A stretch of DNA of 64,000 nucleotides. Source: Symsagittifera roscoffensis (lineage: Eukaryota > Xenacoelomorpha > Acoela > Convolutidae). The notes under the pieces were generated by a model, which did no database searches, had not been told where the DNA came from, and saw only the letters and a program-made list of their open reading frames with translations. This document shows positions 38,361 through 49,720 of this stretch, piece by piece. The stretch covers positions 47,233,283-47,297,282 of the forward strand of contig NC_087062.1 of the NCBI RefSeq assembly GCF_963678635.1. Direction: 5' to 3'. Every line of letters begins with the position of its first letter. Within the stretch, counting starts at the first letter, position 1. The position numbers were made by a program, and so were the translations under genes.

Positions 38361-41300
38361 TATCTTTCGGCCGTCGGTCGTGGTATGTTTCGACCGTCGC
38401 TCGAAGTTTGTTTCGACCATGCTCGAGTTGTGCATGCGGCAATGCTCGAGATATGCTTCAACCGTCCACAAAGTTTGTTTCGACCGAGCTCGAGGTATGT
38501 TTCAACTGACTTGAGGTATGTTTCGACCATGCACGAGGTATATTTTGACTGTCGCTCAAGGTATATTTCTACCGTGCTCGAGATATGCTTCGCCCCTGCA
38601 CGAAGTTCAGTTCGACCGTCGCTCGAGGTATGTTTCAACTGACTTGAGGTATGTTTCGACCATGCACGAGGTATATTTTGACTGTCGCTCAAGGTATGTT
38701 TCTACCGTGCTCGAGATATGCTTCGCCCCTGCGCGAAGTTCAGTTCGACCGTCGCTCGAGGTTTGTTTCGACCGTCGCTCGAAGTTTGTTTCAACCATGC
38801 TCGATTTTTGTTTGTGGCAATGCTCGGGATATGCTTAGACCGTCCACAAACTATGTTTCGACCGAGCTCGAGTTATATTTTCGACCATTCATGAGGTATG
38901 TTTCGATCGTGCTCGAGGTATGTTTCGACCCTGCTCGAGGTTTGTTTCGACCGGGCTCGAGGTGGGTTGCGACCATGTTTGAGATGTGTTTCAACCGTGC
39001 TTGAGGCATTTTTCGACCGTCGCTCGAGGTATGTTTCGACCGTCGCTCGAAGTATGTTTCGACCATGTTCGAGTTAGATTTTCGACAGTGCTCAAGATAT
39101 GTTTCGACCGAGCTCGAGGTATGCTTCAACCGTGCTCGAGGTATGTTTCAACTGACTTGAGGTATGTTCTGACCATGCACGAGGTATATTGCGACCGTCG
39201 CTTAAAGTATTTTTCTACCGTAGTCGAGATTTGCTTCGACTATGCTTGATATATGTTTCGACGGTGTTCGAGGTACGTTTCAACCGTGCTTGAGATTTCT
39301 TTCGACCGTGCACGAGGGCTGTTTCGACTGTGCTTGATTTTTGTTTCGACTGTGCTCGAGATGTGTTTCAACCGCTTGAGGTATCTTTCGGCCGTCGGTC
39401 GTGGTATGTTTCGACCGTCGCTCGAAGTTTGTTTCGACCATGTTCGAGTTGTGCTTGCGTCAATGCTCGAGATATGCTTCAACCGTCCACAAAGTTTGTT
39501 TCGACCGAGCTCGAGGTATGTTTCAACTGACTTGAGGTATGTTTCGACCATGCACGAGGTATATTTTGACTGTCGCTCAAGGTATGTTTCTACCGTGCTC
39601 GTGATATGCTTCGCCCCTGCACGAAGTTCAGTTCGACCGTCGCTCGAGGTATGTTTCAACTGACTTGAGGTATGTTTCGACCATGCACGAGGTATATTTT
39701 GACTGTCGCTCAAGGTATGTTTCTACCGTGCTCGAGATATGCTTCGCCCCTGCACGAAGTTCAGTTCGACCGTCGCTCGAGGTATGTTTCGACCGTCGCT
39801 CGAAGTTTGTTTCAACCATGCTCGAGTTTTGTTTGTGGCAATGCTCGGGATATGCTTAGACCGTCCACAAACTATGTTTCGACCGAGCTCGAGTTATATT
39901 TTCGACCATTCATGAGGTATGTTTCGATCGTGCTCGAGTTATGTTTCGACCCTGCTCGAGGTTTGTTTCGACCGGGCTCGAGGTGGGTTGCGACCATATT
40001 CGAGATGTGTTTCAACCGTGCTTGAGGCATTTTTCGACCGTCGCTCGAGGTATGTTTCGACCGTTGCTCGAAGTATGTTTCGACCATGTTCGAGTTAGAT
40101 TTTCGACAGTGCTCAAGGTATGTTTCAATTGTGCTTGAGGTATTATGTTTCAACCGTGCTTGAGGCATATTTCGATCGTGCCCAAGGTATGCTTCAACCG
40201 TGCTCGAGGTATGTTTCAACTGACTTGAGGTATGTTCTGACCATGCACGAGGTATATTGCGACCGTCGCTTAAAGTATTTTTCTACCGTAGTCGAGATTT
40301 GCTTCGACTATGCTTGATATATATTTCGACGGTGTTCGAGGTACGTTTCAACCGTGCTTGAGATTTCTTTCGACCGTGCACGAGGGCTGTTTCGACTGTG
40401 CTTGATTTTTGTTTCGACTGTGCTCGAGATGTGTTTCAACCGCTTGAGGTATCTTTCGGCCGTCGGTCGTGGTATGTTTCGACCGTCGCTCGAAGTTTGT
40501 TTCGACCATGTTCGAGTTGTGCTTGCGTCAATGCTCGAGATATGCTTCAACCGTCCACAAAGTTTGTTTCGACCGAGCTCGAGGTTTGTTTCAACTGACT
40601 TGAGGTATGTTTCGACCATGCACGAGGTATATTTTGACTGTCGCTCAAGGTATGTTTCTACCGTGCTCGAGATATGCTTCGCCCCTGCACGAAGTTCAGT
40701 TCGACCGTCGCTCGAGGTATGTTTCAACTGACTTGAGGTATGTTTCGACCATGCACGAGGTATATTTTGACTGTCGCTCAAGGTATGTTTCTACCGTGCT
40801 CGAGATTTGCTTCGCCCCTGCACGAAGTTCAGTTCGACCGTCGCTCGAGGTATGTTTCGACCGTAGCTCGAAGTTTGTTTCAACCATGCTCGAGTTTTGT
40901 TTGTGGCAATGCTCGGGATATGCTTAGACCGTCCACAAACTATGTTTCGACCGAGCTCGAGTTATATTTTCGACCATTCATGAGGTATGTTTCGATCGTG
41001 CTCGAGTTATGTTTCGACCCTGCTCGAGGTTTGTTTCGACCGGGCTCGAGGTGGGTTGCGACCATATTCGAGATGTGTTTCAACCGTGCTTGAGGCATTT
41101 TTCGACCGTCGCTCGAGGTATGTTTCGACCGTCGCTCGAAGTATGTTTCGACCATGTTCGAGTTAGATTTTCGACAGTGCTCAAGGTATGTTTCAACCGT
41201 GCTTGAGGTATTATGTTTCAACCGTGCTTGAGGCATATTTCGATCGTGCACAAGGTATGCTTCAACCGTGCTCGAGGTATGTTTCAACTGACTTGAGGTA

Positions 41301-41517
41301 TGTTCTGACCATGCACGAGGTATATTGCGACCGTCGCTTAAGGTATTTTTCTACCGTAGTCGAGATTTGCTTCGACTATGCTTGATATATGTTTCGACGG
41401 TGCTCGAGGTACGTTTCAACCGTGCTTGAGGTTTGTTTCGACCGTGCACGAGGGCTATTTCGACTGTGCTTGATTTTTGTTTCGACTGTGCTCGAGATGT
41501 GTTTCAACCGCTTGAGG
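38361..41517 (+). repeat. 1,068-bp higher-order repeat, three full copies
   Basis: Taking TATCTTTCGGCCGTCGGTCG as the start, units begin at 38,361, 39,382, 40,450 and 41,518, giving periods of 1,021, 1,068 and 1,068 bp. The units starting at 39,382 and 40,450 share a 3-bp TAT insertion (GGTATTATGTTTC near 40,138 and 41,208) that the shorter first unit lacks, making them sister copies. Each unit contains a nested 133-bp duplication. The match continues into a fourth, partial unit from 41,518. Confidence 0.93.
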
Positions 41518-43050
41518 TATCTTTCGGCCGTCGGTCGTGGTATGTTTCGACCGTCGCTCGAAGTTTTTTTCGACCATGCTCGAGTTGTGCTTGCGGCAAT
41601 GCTCGAGAAATGCTTCAACCCTCCACAAAGTTTGTTTCGACCGAGCTCGAGGTATGTTTCAACTGACTTGAGGTATGTTTCGACCATGCACGAGGTATAT
41701 TTTGACTGTCGCTCGAGGTATGTTTCTACCGTGCTCGAGATATGCTTCACCCCTGCACGAAGTTCAGTTCGACCGTCGCTCGAGGTATGTTTCAACTGAC
41801 TTGAGGTATGTTTCGACCATGCACGAGGTATATTTTGACTGTCGCTCAAGGTATGTTTCTACCGTGATCGAGATATGCTTCGCCCCTGCACGAAGTTCAG
41901 TTCGACCGTCGCTCGAGGTATGTTTCAACTGACTTGAGGTATGTTTCGACCATGCACGAGGTATATTTTGACTGTGGCTCAAGGTATATTTCTACCGTGC
42001 TCGAGATATGCTTCGCCCCTGTGTGAAGTTCAGTTCGACCGTCGCTCGAGGTATGTTTCGACCTTGCACGAGCCATTTTTCGACCGTGCTCGAGTTATTT
42101 TTTAACCGTGCTCGAAGTATGTTTCAACGGTGCACGATTCATGTTTTGACCGTCACCCGAGGTATGTTTCGACCGTGCTCGGGGTATGTTTTGACTGTGT
42201 ACGAGGTATGGTTTGACCGTGCTCGAGGTATGTTTTGGCCGTGCTCGAGGTGTGATTCGACCGTGCTCGAGGTATGATTCGAACGTGCCCGAGTTATGTT
42301 ACGAATGTGCACGAGGTATATTTCCACCGTCGCTCGAGGTATGTTTCGACCGTGCTCGAGGAAGGTTTCGAACAAGCTCGAGATGTGTTTCAACCCTGCT
42401 TGAGGTATCTTTTGGCCGTCGCTCGTGGTATGTTTCGACCGTCGCGCGAAGTTTATTTCGACCATGCTCGAGTTATTTTTCTAACATTCATGATGTATGT
42501 TTCAACCGTGCTTGAGGTATTTTTCGACCATCGCTCGAGTTATGTTTCGACCGTCGCTCGAAGTATGTTTCAACCGTGCTCAATTTTTGTTTTCGGTAGT
42601 GCTCGAGGTTTGTTTCATCCGTGCTTGAGGTATGTTTCAACCGTGCTTGATGTATGTTTCGACCTTGCAGGAGGTATGCTTCGACCGTGCTCGAGGTATG
42701 TTTCAACTGACTTGAGGTACGTTTCGACCATGCACGAGGTATATTTCGACCGTCGCTCAAACTATGTTTCTATCGTAATCGAGATTAGCTTCGACTGTGC
42801 TCGGTGTATGCTTCGACCGTGCACGAAGTATGTTTCGATCGTGCTCGATTTATTTTTCGACCGTGCTTGAGGTATCTTTCGGCCGTCTCTCGTGGTAAGT
42901 TTCGATCGTCGCGCGAAGTTTGTTTCGACTTGCTTGAGTTATGTTTTCGGCAAAGCTCGAGATATGCTTCGACCGTGCACGAAGTATGTTTCGTCCGAGC
43001 TCGAGGTATGTTTCGACCGAGTTCAAGGTATGTTTTAACTGACTTGATGT
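41361..43050 (+). repeat. Segmental copy B1 (pair of 45072-46530)
   Basis: Matches the later segment at offsets of 3,711 bp (41,361-41,750), 3,578 bp (42,020-42,530, after loss of one 133-bp unit in the other copy) and 3,488 bp (from about 42,660, after a further 90-bp loss). It includes the fourth 1,068-bp unit, the GAGGAAGGTTTCGAACAAGC segment near 42,360 and the start of a TCGGCAAAG domain near 42,945. Confidence 0.85.
41740..42022 (+). repeat. Nested 133-bp repeat (six-monomer unit), three copies
   Basis: The marker CGCCCCTG (CACCCCTG in the first) lies at 41,748, 41,881 and 42,014, exactly 133 bp apart. The unit is six monomers of 22, 23, 21, 22, 23 and 22 bp. The same unit is present twice in each 1,068-bp repeat (38,591 and 38,724; 39,612 and 39,745; 40,680 and 40,813) and twice near 45,459 and 45,592, so its copy number changes between loci. 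Confidence 0.92.
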
Positions 43051-45071
43051 TTGTTTCGACCATGCACGAGGTATATTTCGACTGTCGCTCAAGGTATGGG
43101 TCTACCGTGCTCGAGATATATTTCGACCGTGCACGTAGTTTGGTTCGACGGTCGCTCGAGGTATGTTTCGACCGTGCTCGAAGTATGTTTCGACCGTGCT
43201 TGAGGTATGCTTTAACCGTGCTCGAAGTATATTTCGACGGTGTACGAGTCGTGTTTTGACCGTCGCTCGAGGTATGTTTGACCGTGATCGAGGTTTGTTT
43301 CGACCGTACTCTAAGTTGGTTGCGACCATGCTCGATTTGTGTTCCAACCGCGCGTGAGATTTTTTCGACCGTCGCTCCTAGTATGTTTCGACCGTCGCTC
43401 GAAGTATATTTCGACCGTGCTCGAGTTAGGTTTTCGACAGTACTCAAGGTATGTTTCAACCGTGCTTGAGGTTTCTTTCAACCGTGCTTGAGGCATATTT
43501 CGACCGAGCACAAGGTATGCTTCGACCGAGCTCGAGGTATGTTTCAACTGACTTGCCGTATGATTTGACCATGCATGAGGTATATTTCGATCGTCGCTCA
43601 AAGTATGTTTCTACCGTAGTCGAGTATGCTTGATGTATGTTTCGACCGTACTCGAGGTATATTTCAACCGTGCTTGAGTTATTTTTCGATCATTCATTGA
43701 TGTATGTTTCGACCGTGCTCGAGTTATGCTTCGACCGTGCTCGAGGTTTGTTTCGACCGGGCTCGAGGTGGGTTGCGACCATGCTTGAGATGTGTTTCAA
43801 ACGTGCTTGAGGTATTTTCGACCGTCGCTCGAGGTATGTTTCGACCGTCGCTCGAGGTATGTTTCATCCGTGCTCGAGATTTGTTCCGACAGTGCTTGAG
43901 GTATATTTCGGCCGTCGCTCGTGGTATGTTTCGACCGTCGCGCGAAGTTTGTTTCTATCGTAGTCGATATTAGCTTCGACTATGCTCGGTGTATGCTTCG
44001 GCCGTGCACGAAGTATGTTTCGACCGTGCTCGATTTATTTTTCGACCGTGCTTGAGGTATCTTTCGGCCGTCTCTCGTGGTAAGTTTCGATCGTCGCGCG
44101 AAGTTTGTTTCGACTTGCTCGAGTTATGTTTTCGGCAAAGCTCGAGATATGTTTCGACCGTGCACGAAGTATGTTTCGACCGGGCTCGAGGTATGTTTCG
44201 ACCGAGCTCAAGTTATGCATTAACTGACTTGATGTTTGTTTCGACCATACACGAGGTATGTTTCGACTGTCGCTCAAGGTAAGTTTCTACCGTGCTCGAG
44301 TTATATTTCGACCATGCACGAACTTTGGTTCGACGGTCGCTCGAGGTATTTTTCGACCGTGCTCGAAGTAAGTTTCGATCGTGCACGAGTCATGTTTTGA
44401 CCGTCGCTCGAGGTATGTTTGACCGTGATCGAGGTTTGTTTTGTTCGTACTCGAAGTTGTTTGCGACCATGCTCGATTTTTGTTTCAACCGTGCTCGAGG
44501 TTTGTTTCGACCGGGCTCGAGGTGGGTTGCGACCATGCTTGAGATGTGTTTCAAACGTGCGTGAGATTTTTTCGACCGTCGCTCCTGGTATGTTTCGACC
44601 GTCGCTCGAAGTATGTTTCGACCGTGCTCGAGTTAGGTTTTCGTCAGTGCTCAAGGTATGTTTCAAACGTGCTTGAGGTTTGGTTCAACTGACTTGCCGT
44701 ATGTTTTGATCATGCACGAGGTATATTTCGACAGTCTCTCAAAGTATGTTTCTACCGTAGTCAAGATTTGCTTCGACTATGCTTGATGTGTGTTTCGACC
44801 GTGCTCGAGATATTTTTCGACCGTCGCTCCAGGCATGTTTCGACCGTCGCTCGAAGTATGTTTCGACAGTGTTCGAGTTGAGTTTTCGACAACGCCCAAG
44901 GTATGTTTCAACCGTGCTTGAGTTATTTTTCAAGCGTGCTTGAGGCATATTTCGATCGTGCACAAGGTATGCTTCAACCGTGCTCGAGGTATGTTTCAAC
45001 TGACTTGAGGTATGTTCTGACCATGCACGAGGTATATTGCGACCGTCGCTCAAGGTATGTTTCTACCGAGT
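43051..45071 (+). repeat. TCGGCAAAG-type domain between copies B1 and B2
   Basis: A stretch around 43,960-44,350 is repeated at 46,263-46,650 (offset 2,303 bp), including the unusual TTTCGACCATACACGAGG and CATGCACGAACTTTGG variants. CGTCGCTCCTGG units recur near 43,370 and 44,580. Only satellite is present. Confidence 0.8.
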
Positions 45072-46530
45072 CGAGATTTGCTTCGACTATGCTTGATATA
45101 TGTTTCGACGGTGCTCGAGGTACGTTTCAACCGTGCTTGAGGTTTGTTTCGACCGTGCACGAGGGCTGTTTCGACTGTGCTTGATTTTTGTTTCGACTGT
45201 GCTCGAGATGTGTTTCAACCGCTTGAGGTATCTTTCGGCCGTCGGTCGTGGTATGTTTCGACCGTCGCTCGAAGTTTGTTTCGACCATGCTCGAGTTGTG
45301 CTTGCGGCAAAGCTCGAGATATGCTTCAACCGTCCACAAAGTTTGTTTCGACCGAGCTCGAGGTATGTTTCAACTGACTTGAGGTATGTTTCGACCATGC
45401 ACGAGGTATATTTTGACTGTCGCTCAAGGTATGTTTCTACCGTGATCGAGATATGCTTCGCCCCTGCACGAAGTTCAGTTCGACCGTCGCTCGAGGTATG
45501 TTTCAACTGACTTGAGGTATGTTTCGACCATGCACGAGGTATATTTTGACTGTGGCTCAAGGTATGTTTCTACCGTGCTCGAGATATGCTTCGCCCCTGT
45601 GTGAAGTTCAGTTCGACCGTCGCTCGAGGTATGTTCCGACCTTGCACGAGCCATTTTTCTACCGTGCTCGAGGTATTTTTTAACCGTGCTCGAAGTAAGT
45701 TTCAACGGTGCACGATTCATGTTTTGACCGTCACCCGAGGTATGTTTCGACCGTGCTCGGGGTATGTTTCGACTGTGTACGAGGTATGTTTTGACCGTGC
45801 TCGAGGTATGTTCTGGCCGTGCTCGAGGTGTGATTCGACCGTGCTCGAGGTATGATTCGAACGTGCCCGAGTTATGTTACGAATGTGCACGAGGTGTATT
45901 TCGACCGTCGCTCGAGGTATGTTTCGACCGTGCTCGAGGAAGGTTTCGAACAAGCGCGAGATGTGTTTCAACCCTGCTTGAGGTACCTTTTGGCCGTCGC
46001 TCGTGGTATGTTTCGACCGTCGCGCGAAGTTTATTTCGACCATGCTCGAGTTATTTTTCTAACATTCATGAGGTATGTTTCAACCGTGCTTGAGGTATTT
46101 TTCGACCATCGCTCGAGGTGTGTTTCGACCGTGCACGAAGTATGTTTCGACCGGGCTCGAGGTATGCTTCGACCGTGCTCGAGGTATGTTTCAACTGACT
46201 TGAGGTACGTTTCGACCATGCACGAGGTATATTTCGACCGTCGCTCAAACTATGTTTCTATCGTAGTCGATATTAGCTTCGACTATGCTCGGTGTATGCT
46301 TCGACCGTGCACGAAGTATGTTTCGATCGTGCTCGATTTATTTTTCGACCGTGCTTGAGGTATTTTTCGGCCGTCTCTCGTGGTAAGTTTCGATCGTCGC
46401 GCGAAGTTTGTTTCGACTTGTTCGAGTTATGTTTTCGGCAAAGCTCGAGATATGTTTCGACCGTGCACGAAGTATGTTTCGACCGGGCTCGATGTATGTT
46501 TCGACCGAGCTCAAGGTATGTATTAACTGA
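45072..46530 (+). repeat. Segmental copy B2 (pair of 41361-43050)
   Basis: Follows copy B1 in order but carries two rather than three 133-bp units and lacks about 90 bp near 46,118. The CTGTGTGAAG variant at 45,597 and 42,019 and the CACCCGAGG variant near 45,730 and 42,152 confirm the pairing. Confidence 0.85.
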
Positions 46531-48440
46531 CTTGATGTTTGTTTCGACCATACACGAGGTATGTTTCGACTGTCGCTCAAGGTAAGTTTCTACCGTGCTC
46601 GAGTTATATTTCGACCATGCACGAACTTTGGTTCGACGGTCGCTCGAGGTATTTTTCGACCGTGCTCGAAGTATGTTTCGATCGTGCACGAGTCATGTTT
46701 TGACCGTCGCTCGAGGTATAGTTGACCGTGATCGAGGTTTGTTTCGTCCGTACTCGAAGTTGTTTGCGACCATGCTCGATTTGTGTTTCAACCGTGCGTA
46801 AGGTTTTTTTCGACCGTAGCTCCTGGTATGTTTCGACCGTCGCTCGAAGTATGTTTCGACCGTGCTCGAGTTAGGTTTTCGACAGTGCTCAAGGTATGTT
46901 TCAACCGTGCTTGAGGTTTGGTTCAACTGACTTGCCGTATGTTTTGACCATGCACGAGGTATATTTCGACAGTCTCTCAAAGTATGTTTCTACAGTAGTC
47001 AAGATTTGCTTCGACTATGCTTGATGTATGTTTCGACCGTGCTCGAGGTATGTTTCAACCGTGCTTGAGTTATTTTTCGATCATTCATGAGGTATGTTTC
47101 GACCCCGCTCGAGTCATGTTTCGACTGTGCTCGAGGTTTGTTTCGACCGGGCTGGAGGTGGGTTGCGACCATGCTCGAGATGTTTTTCAACCGTGCTTGA
47201 GGTATTTTTCGACCGTCGCTCGAGGTATCTTTCGACCGTCGCTCGAATTATGTTTCAACCGTGCTCGAGTTTTGTTTTCGGCAGTGCTCGAGGTATGTTT
47301 CATCCGTGCTCGAAGTATGTTTCGACCGTGCTCAAGGTATATTTTAACCGTGCTCGAAGTATGTTTCGACGGTGCAGGAGTCATTTTTTGACCGTCGCTC
47401 GATGTATGTTTGACCATGATCGAGGTTGGTTGCGACCATGCGCGATTTGTGTTTCAACTGTCCGTGAGGTTTTTTCGACCGTCGCTCCTGGTATGTTTCG
47501 ATCGTCGCTCGAAGTATGTTTCGACCGTGCTCGAGATTTGTTCAGACCGTGCTTGAGGTATCTTTCGGCCGTCGCTCGTGGTATGTTTCAATCGCCGCGC
47601 AAAGTTTGTTTCGACTTGCTCGAGTTATGTTTTCGGCAAAGCTCGATATAAGCTTCGACCGTGCACGGAGTATGTTTCGACCGAGCTCGAGGTATGTTTC
47701 GACCGTGCTCGAGGTATGTTTCGACCGTGCTCGAAGTATGTTTCGATGGTGCACGAGTCATGTTTTGACCGTCGCTCGAGGTATGCTTGACCTTGATCGA
47801 GGTTTGTTTCGACCGTACTTGAAGTTGGTTGCGACCATGCTCAATTTGTGTTTCGACCGTGCGTGAGGTTTTTTTCGACCCTCGTTCCTGGTATGTTTTG
47901 ACCGTCGCTCCAAGTATGTTTCGAACGTGCTCGAGTTGGTTTTAGACAGTGCTCAAGGTATGTTTCAACCGTGTTTGAGGTTTGGTTCAACTGTCTTGCC
48001 GTATGTTTTGACCATGCACGAGGTATATTTCGACAGTCTCTCAAAGTATGTTTCTACCGTAGTCAAGATTTGCTTCGACTATGCTTGATGTGTGTTTCGA
48101 CCGAGCTCGAGGTATGTTTCAACCTTGCTCGAGGTTTGTTTTGACCGGGCTGGAGGTGGGTTGCGACCATGCTCGAGATGTGTTTCAACCGTGCTTGAGG
48201 TATTTTTCGACCGTCGCTCGAGGTTTCTTTCGACCGTCGCTCGAAGTATGTTTCAACCGTGCTCGAGTTTTGTTTTCGGCAGTGCTCGAGGTATGTTTCA
48301 TCCGTGCTTGAGGTATGTTTCGACCATGCACGAGGTATATTTCGACCGTCGGTCAAAGTATGCTTCTATCGTAGTCGAGATTTGCTTCGACAATGCTCGG
48401 TGTATGCTTCGATCGTGCTGGTGGTCTCTTTCGGCCGTCG

Positions 48441-48483
48441 CTCAAGCACGGTCGTAACGAGGTATGTTACGACCGTGCTTGAG
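48441..48483. repeat. Perfect 18-bp inverted repeat with 7-bp loop
   Basis: The left arm CTCAAGCACGGTCGTAAC (48,441-48,458) is the exact reverse complement of the right arm GTTACGACCGTGCTTGAG (48,466-48,483); the spacer is GAGGTAT. It is the only place I noticed where monomer sequence runs backwards. It is flanked by a 17-bp direct repeat, TCTTTCGGCCGTCGCTC, at 48,427-48,443 and 48,487-48,503. The undamaged relative at about 28,366-28,460 has ordinary forward monomers here. The best reading is a local template-switch event during replication. Confidence 0.93.
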
Positions 48484-49577
48484 GTATCTTTCGGCCGTCG
48501 CTCGTGGTATGTTTCGACCGTCGAATGAAGTTTGTTTCGACTTACTCGAGTTATGTTTTCGGCAAAGCTCGTTATATGCTTCGACCGTGCCCCAAGTATG
48601 TTTGGACCGAGCTCGAGGTATATTTAGACCGAGCTCAAGGTATGTTTTAACTGACTTGGTGTTTGTTTCGACCATGCACGAGGTTTGTTTCGACTGTTGC
48701 TCAAGGTATGATTCTACCGTGCTCGAGATGTATTTCGACCGTGCACGAAGTTTGGTTCGACGGTCGCTCGAGGTATGTTTCGACCGTGCTCAAAGTATGT
48801 TTCGACCGTGCTCGAGGTATATTTTAACCGTGCTCGAAGTATGTTTCGACGGTGCAGGAGTCATTTTTTGACCGTCGCTCGATGTATGTTTGACCGTGAT
48901 CGAGGTTTGTTCCGACCCTACTCGAAGTTGCTTGCGACCATGCTCGATTTGTGTTTCAACTGTGCGTGAGGTTTTTTTGGCCGTCGCTCCTGGTATGTTT
49001 CAACCATCGCGCGAAGTTTGTTTCGACTTGCTCGAGTTATGTTTTCGGCAAAGCTCGATATAAGCTTCGACCGTGCACGGAGTATGTTTCGACCGAGCTC
49101 GAGGTATGTTTCGACCGTGCTCGAAGTATGTTTCGACCGTGCTCGAAGTATGTTTCGATGGTGCACGAGTCATGTTTTGACCGTCGCTCGAGGTATGTTC
49201 GACCTTGATCGAGGTTTGTTTCGACCGTACTTGAAGTTGGTTGCGACCATGCTCAATTTGTGTTTCAACCGTGCGTGAGGTTTTTTTCGACCGTCATTCC
49301 TGGTATGTTTTGACCGTCGCTCGAAGTATGTTTCGAACATGGTCGAGTTGGGTTTTAGACAGTGCTCAAGGTATGTTTCAACCGTGCTTGAGGTTTGTTT
49401 CAACCGTGCTTGAGGCATATTTCGACCGTGCACAAGGTATGCTTCGACCGTGCTCGAGGTATGTTTCAACTGACTTGCGGTATGTTCTGATCATGCACGA
49501 GGTATATTTCGACCGTAGCTCAAAGTGTGTTTCTACCGTGCTTGAGGTTGGTTTCGACCGTGCACGAGGTATGTTTT

Positions 49578-49720
49578 CGGCAAAGCTCGATATAAGGTTC
49601 GACCGTGCACGGAGTATGTTTTGACCGAGCTCGAGGTATGTTCTCGGCAAAGCTCGATATAAGCTTTGACCGTGCACGGAATATGTTTCGACCGAGCTCG
49701 AGGTAATTTTCGACCGAGCT
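49578..49720 (+). repeat. 67-bp tandem duplication (three monomers)
   Basis: The CGGCAAAG marker occurs at 49,578 and 49,645 (67 bp, three monomers plus 1 bp). The same 67-bp doublet is found at 50,921 and 50,988 and at 59,496 and 59,563, so it formed before those segments were copied. The core is a TCGGCAAAGCTCGATATAAG unit followed by GTGCACGGAGTATG and CCGAGCTCGAGG units. Confidence 0.88.

Noticed and set aside
48441-48483. Rho-independent terminator or regulatory hairpin
   Set aside because: The hairpin has no following T-run and no gene nearby. Its arms are simply a monomer and its inverted copy, and the related locus near 28.4 kb has no hairpin.
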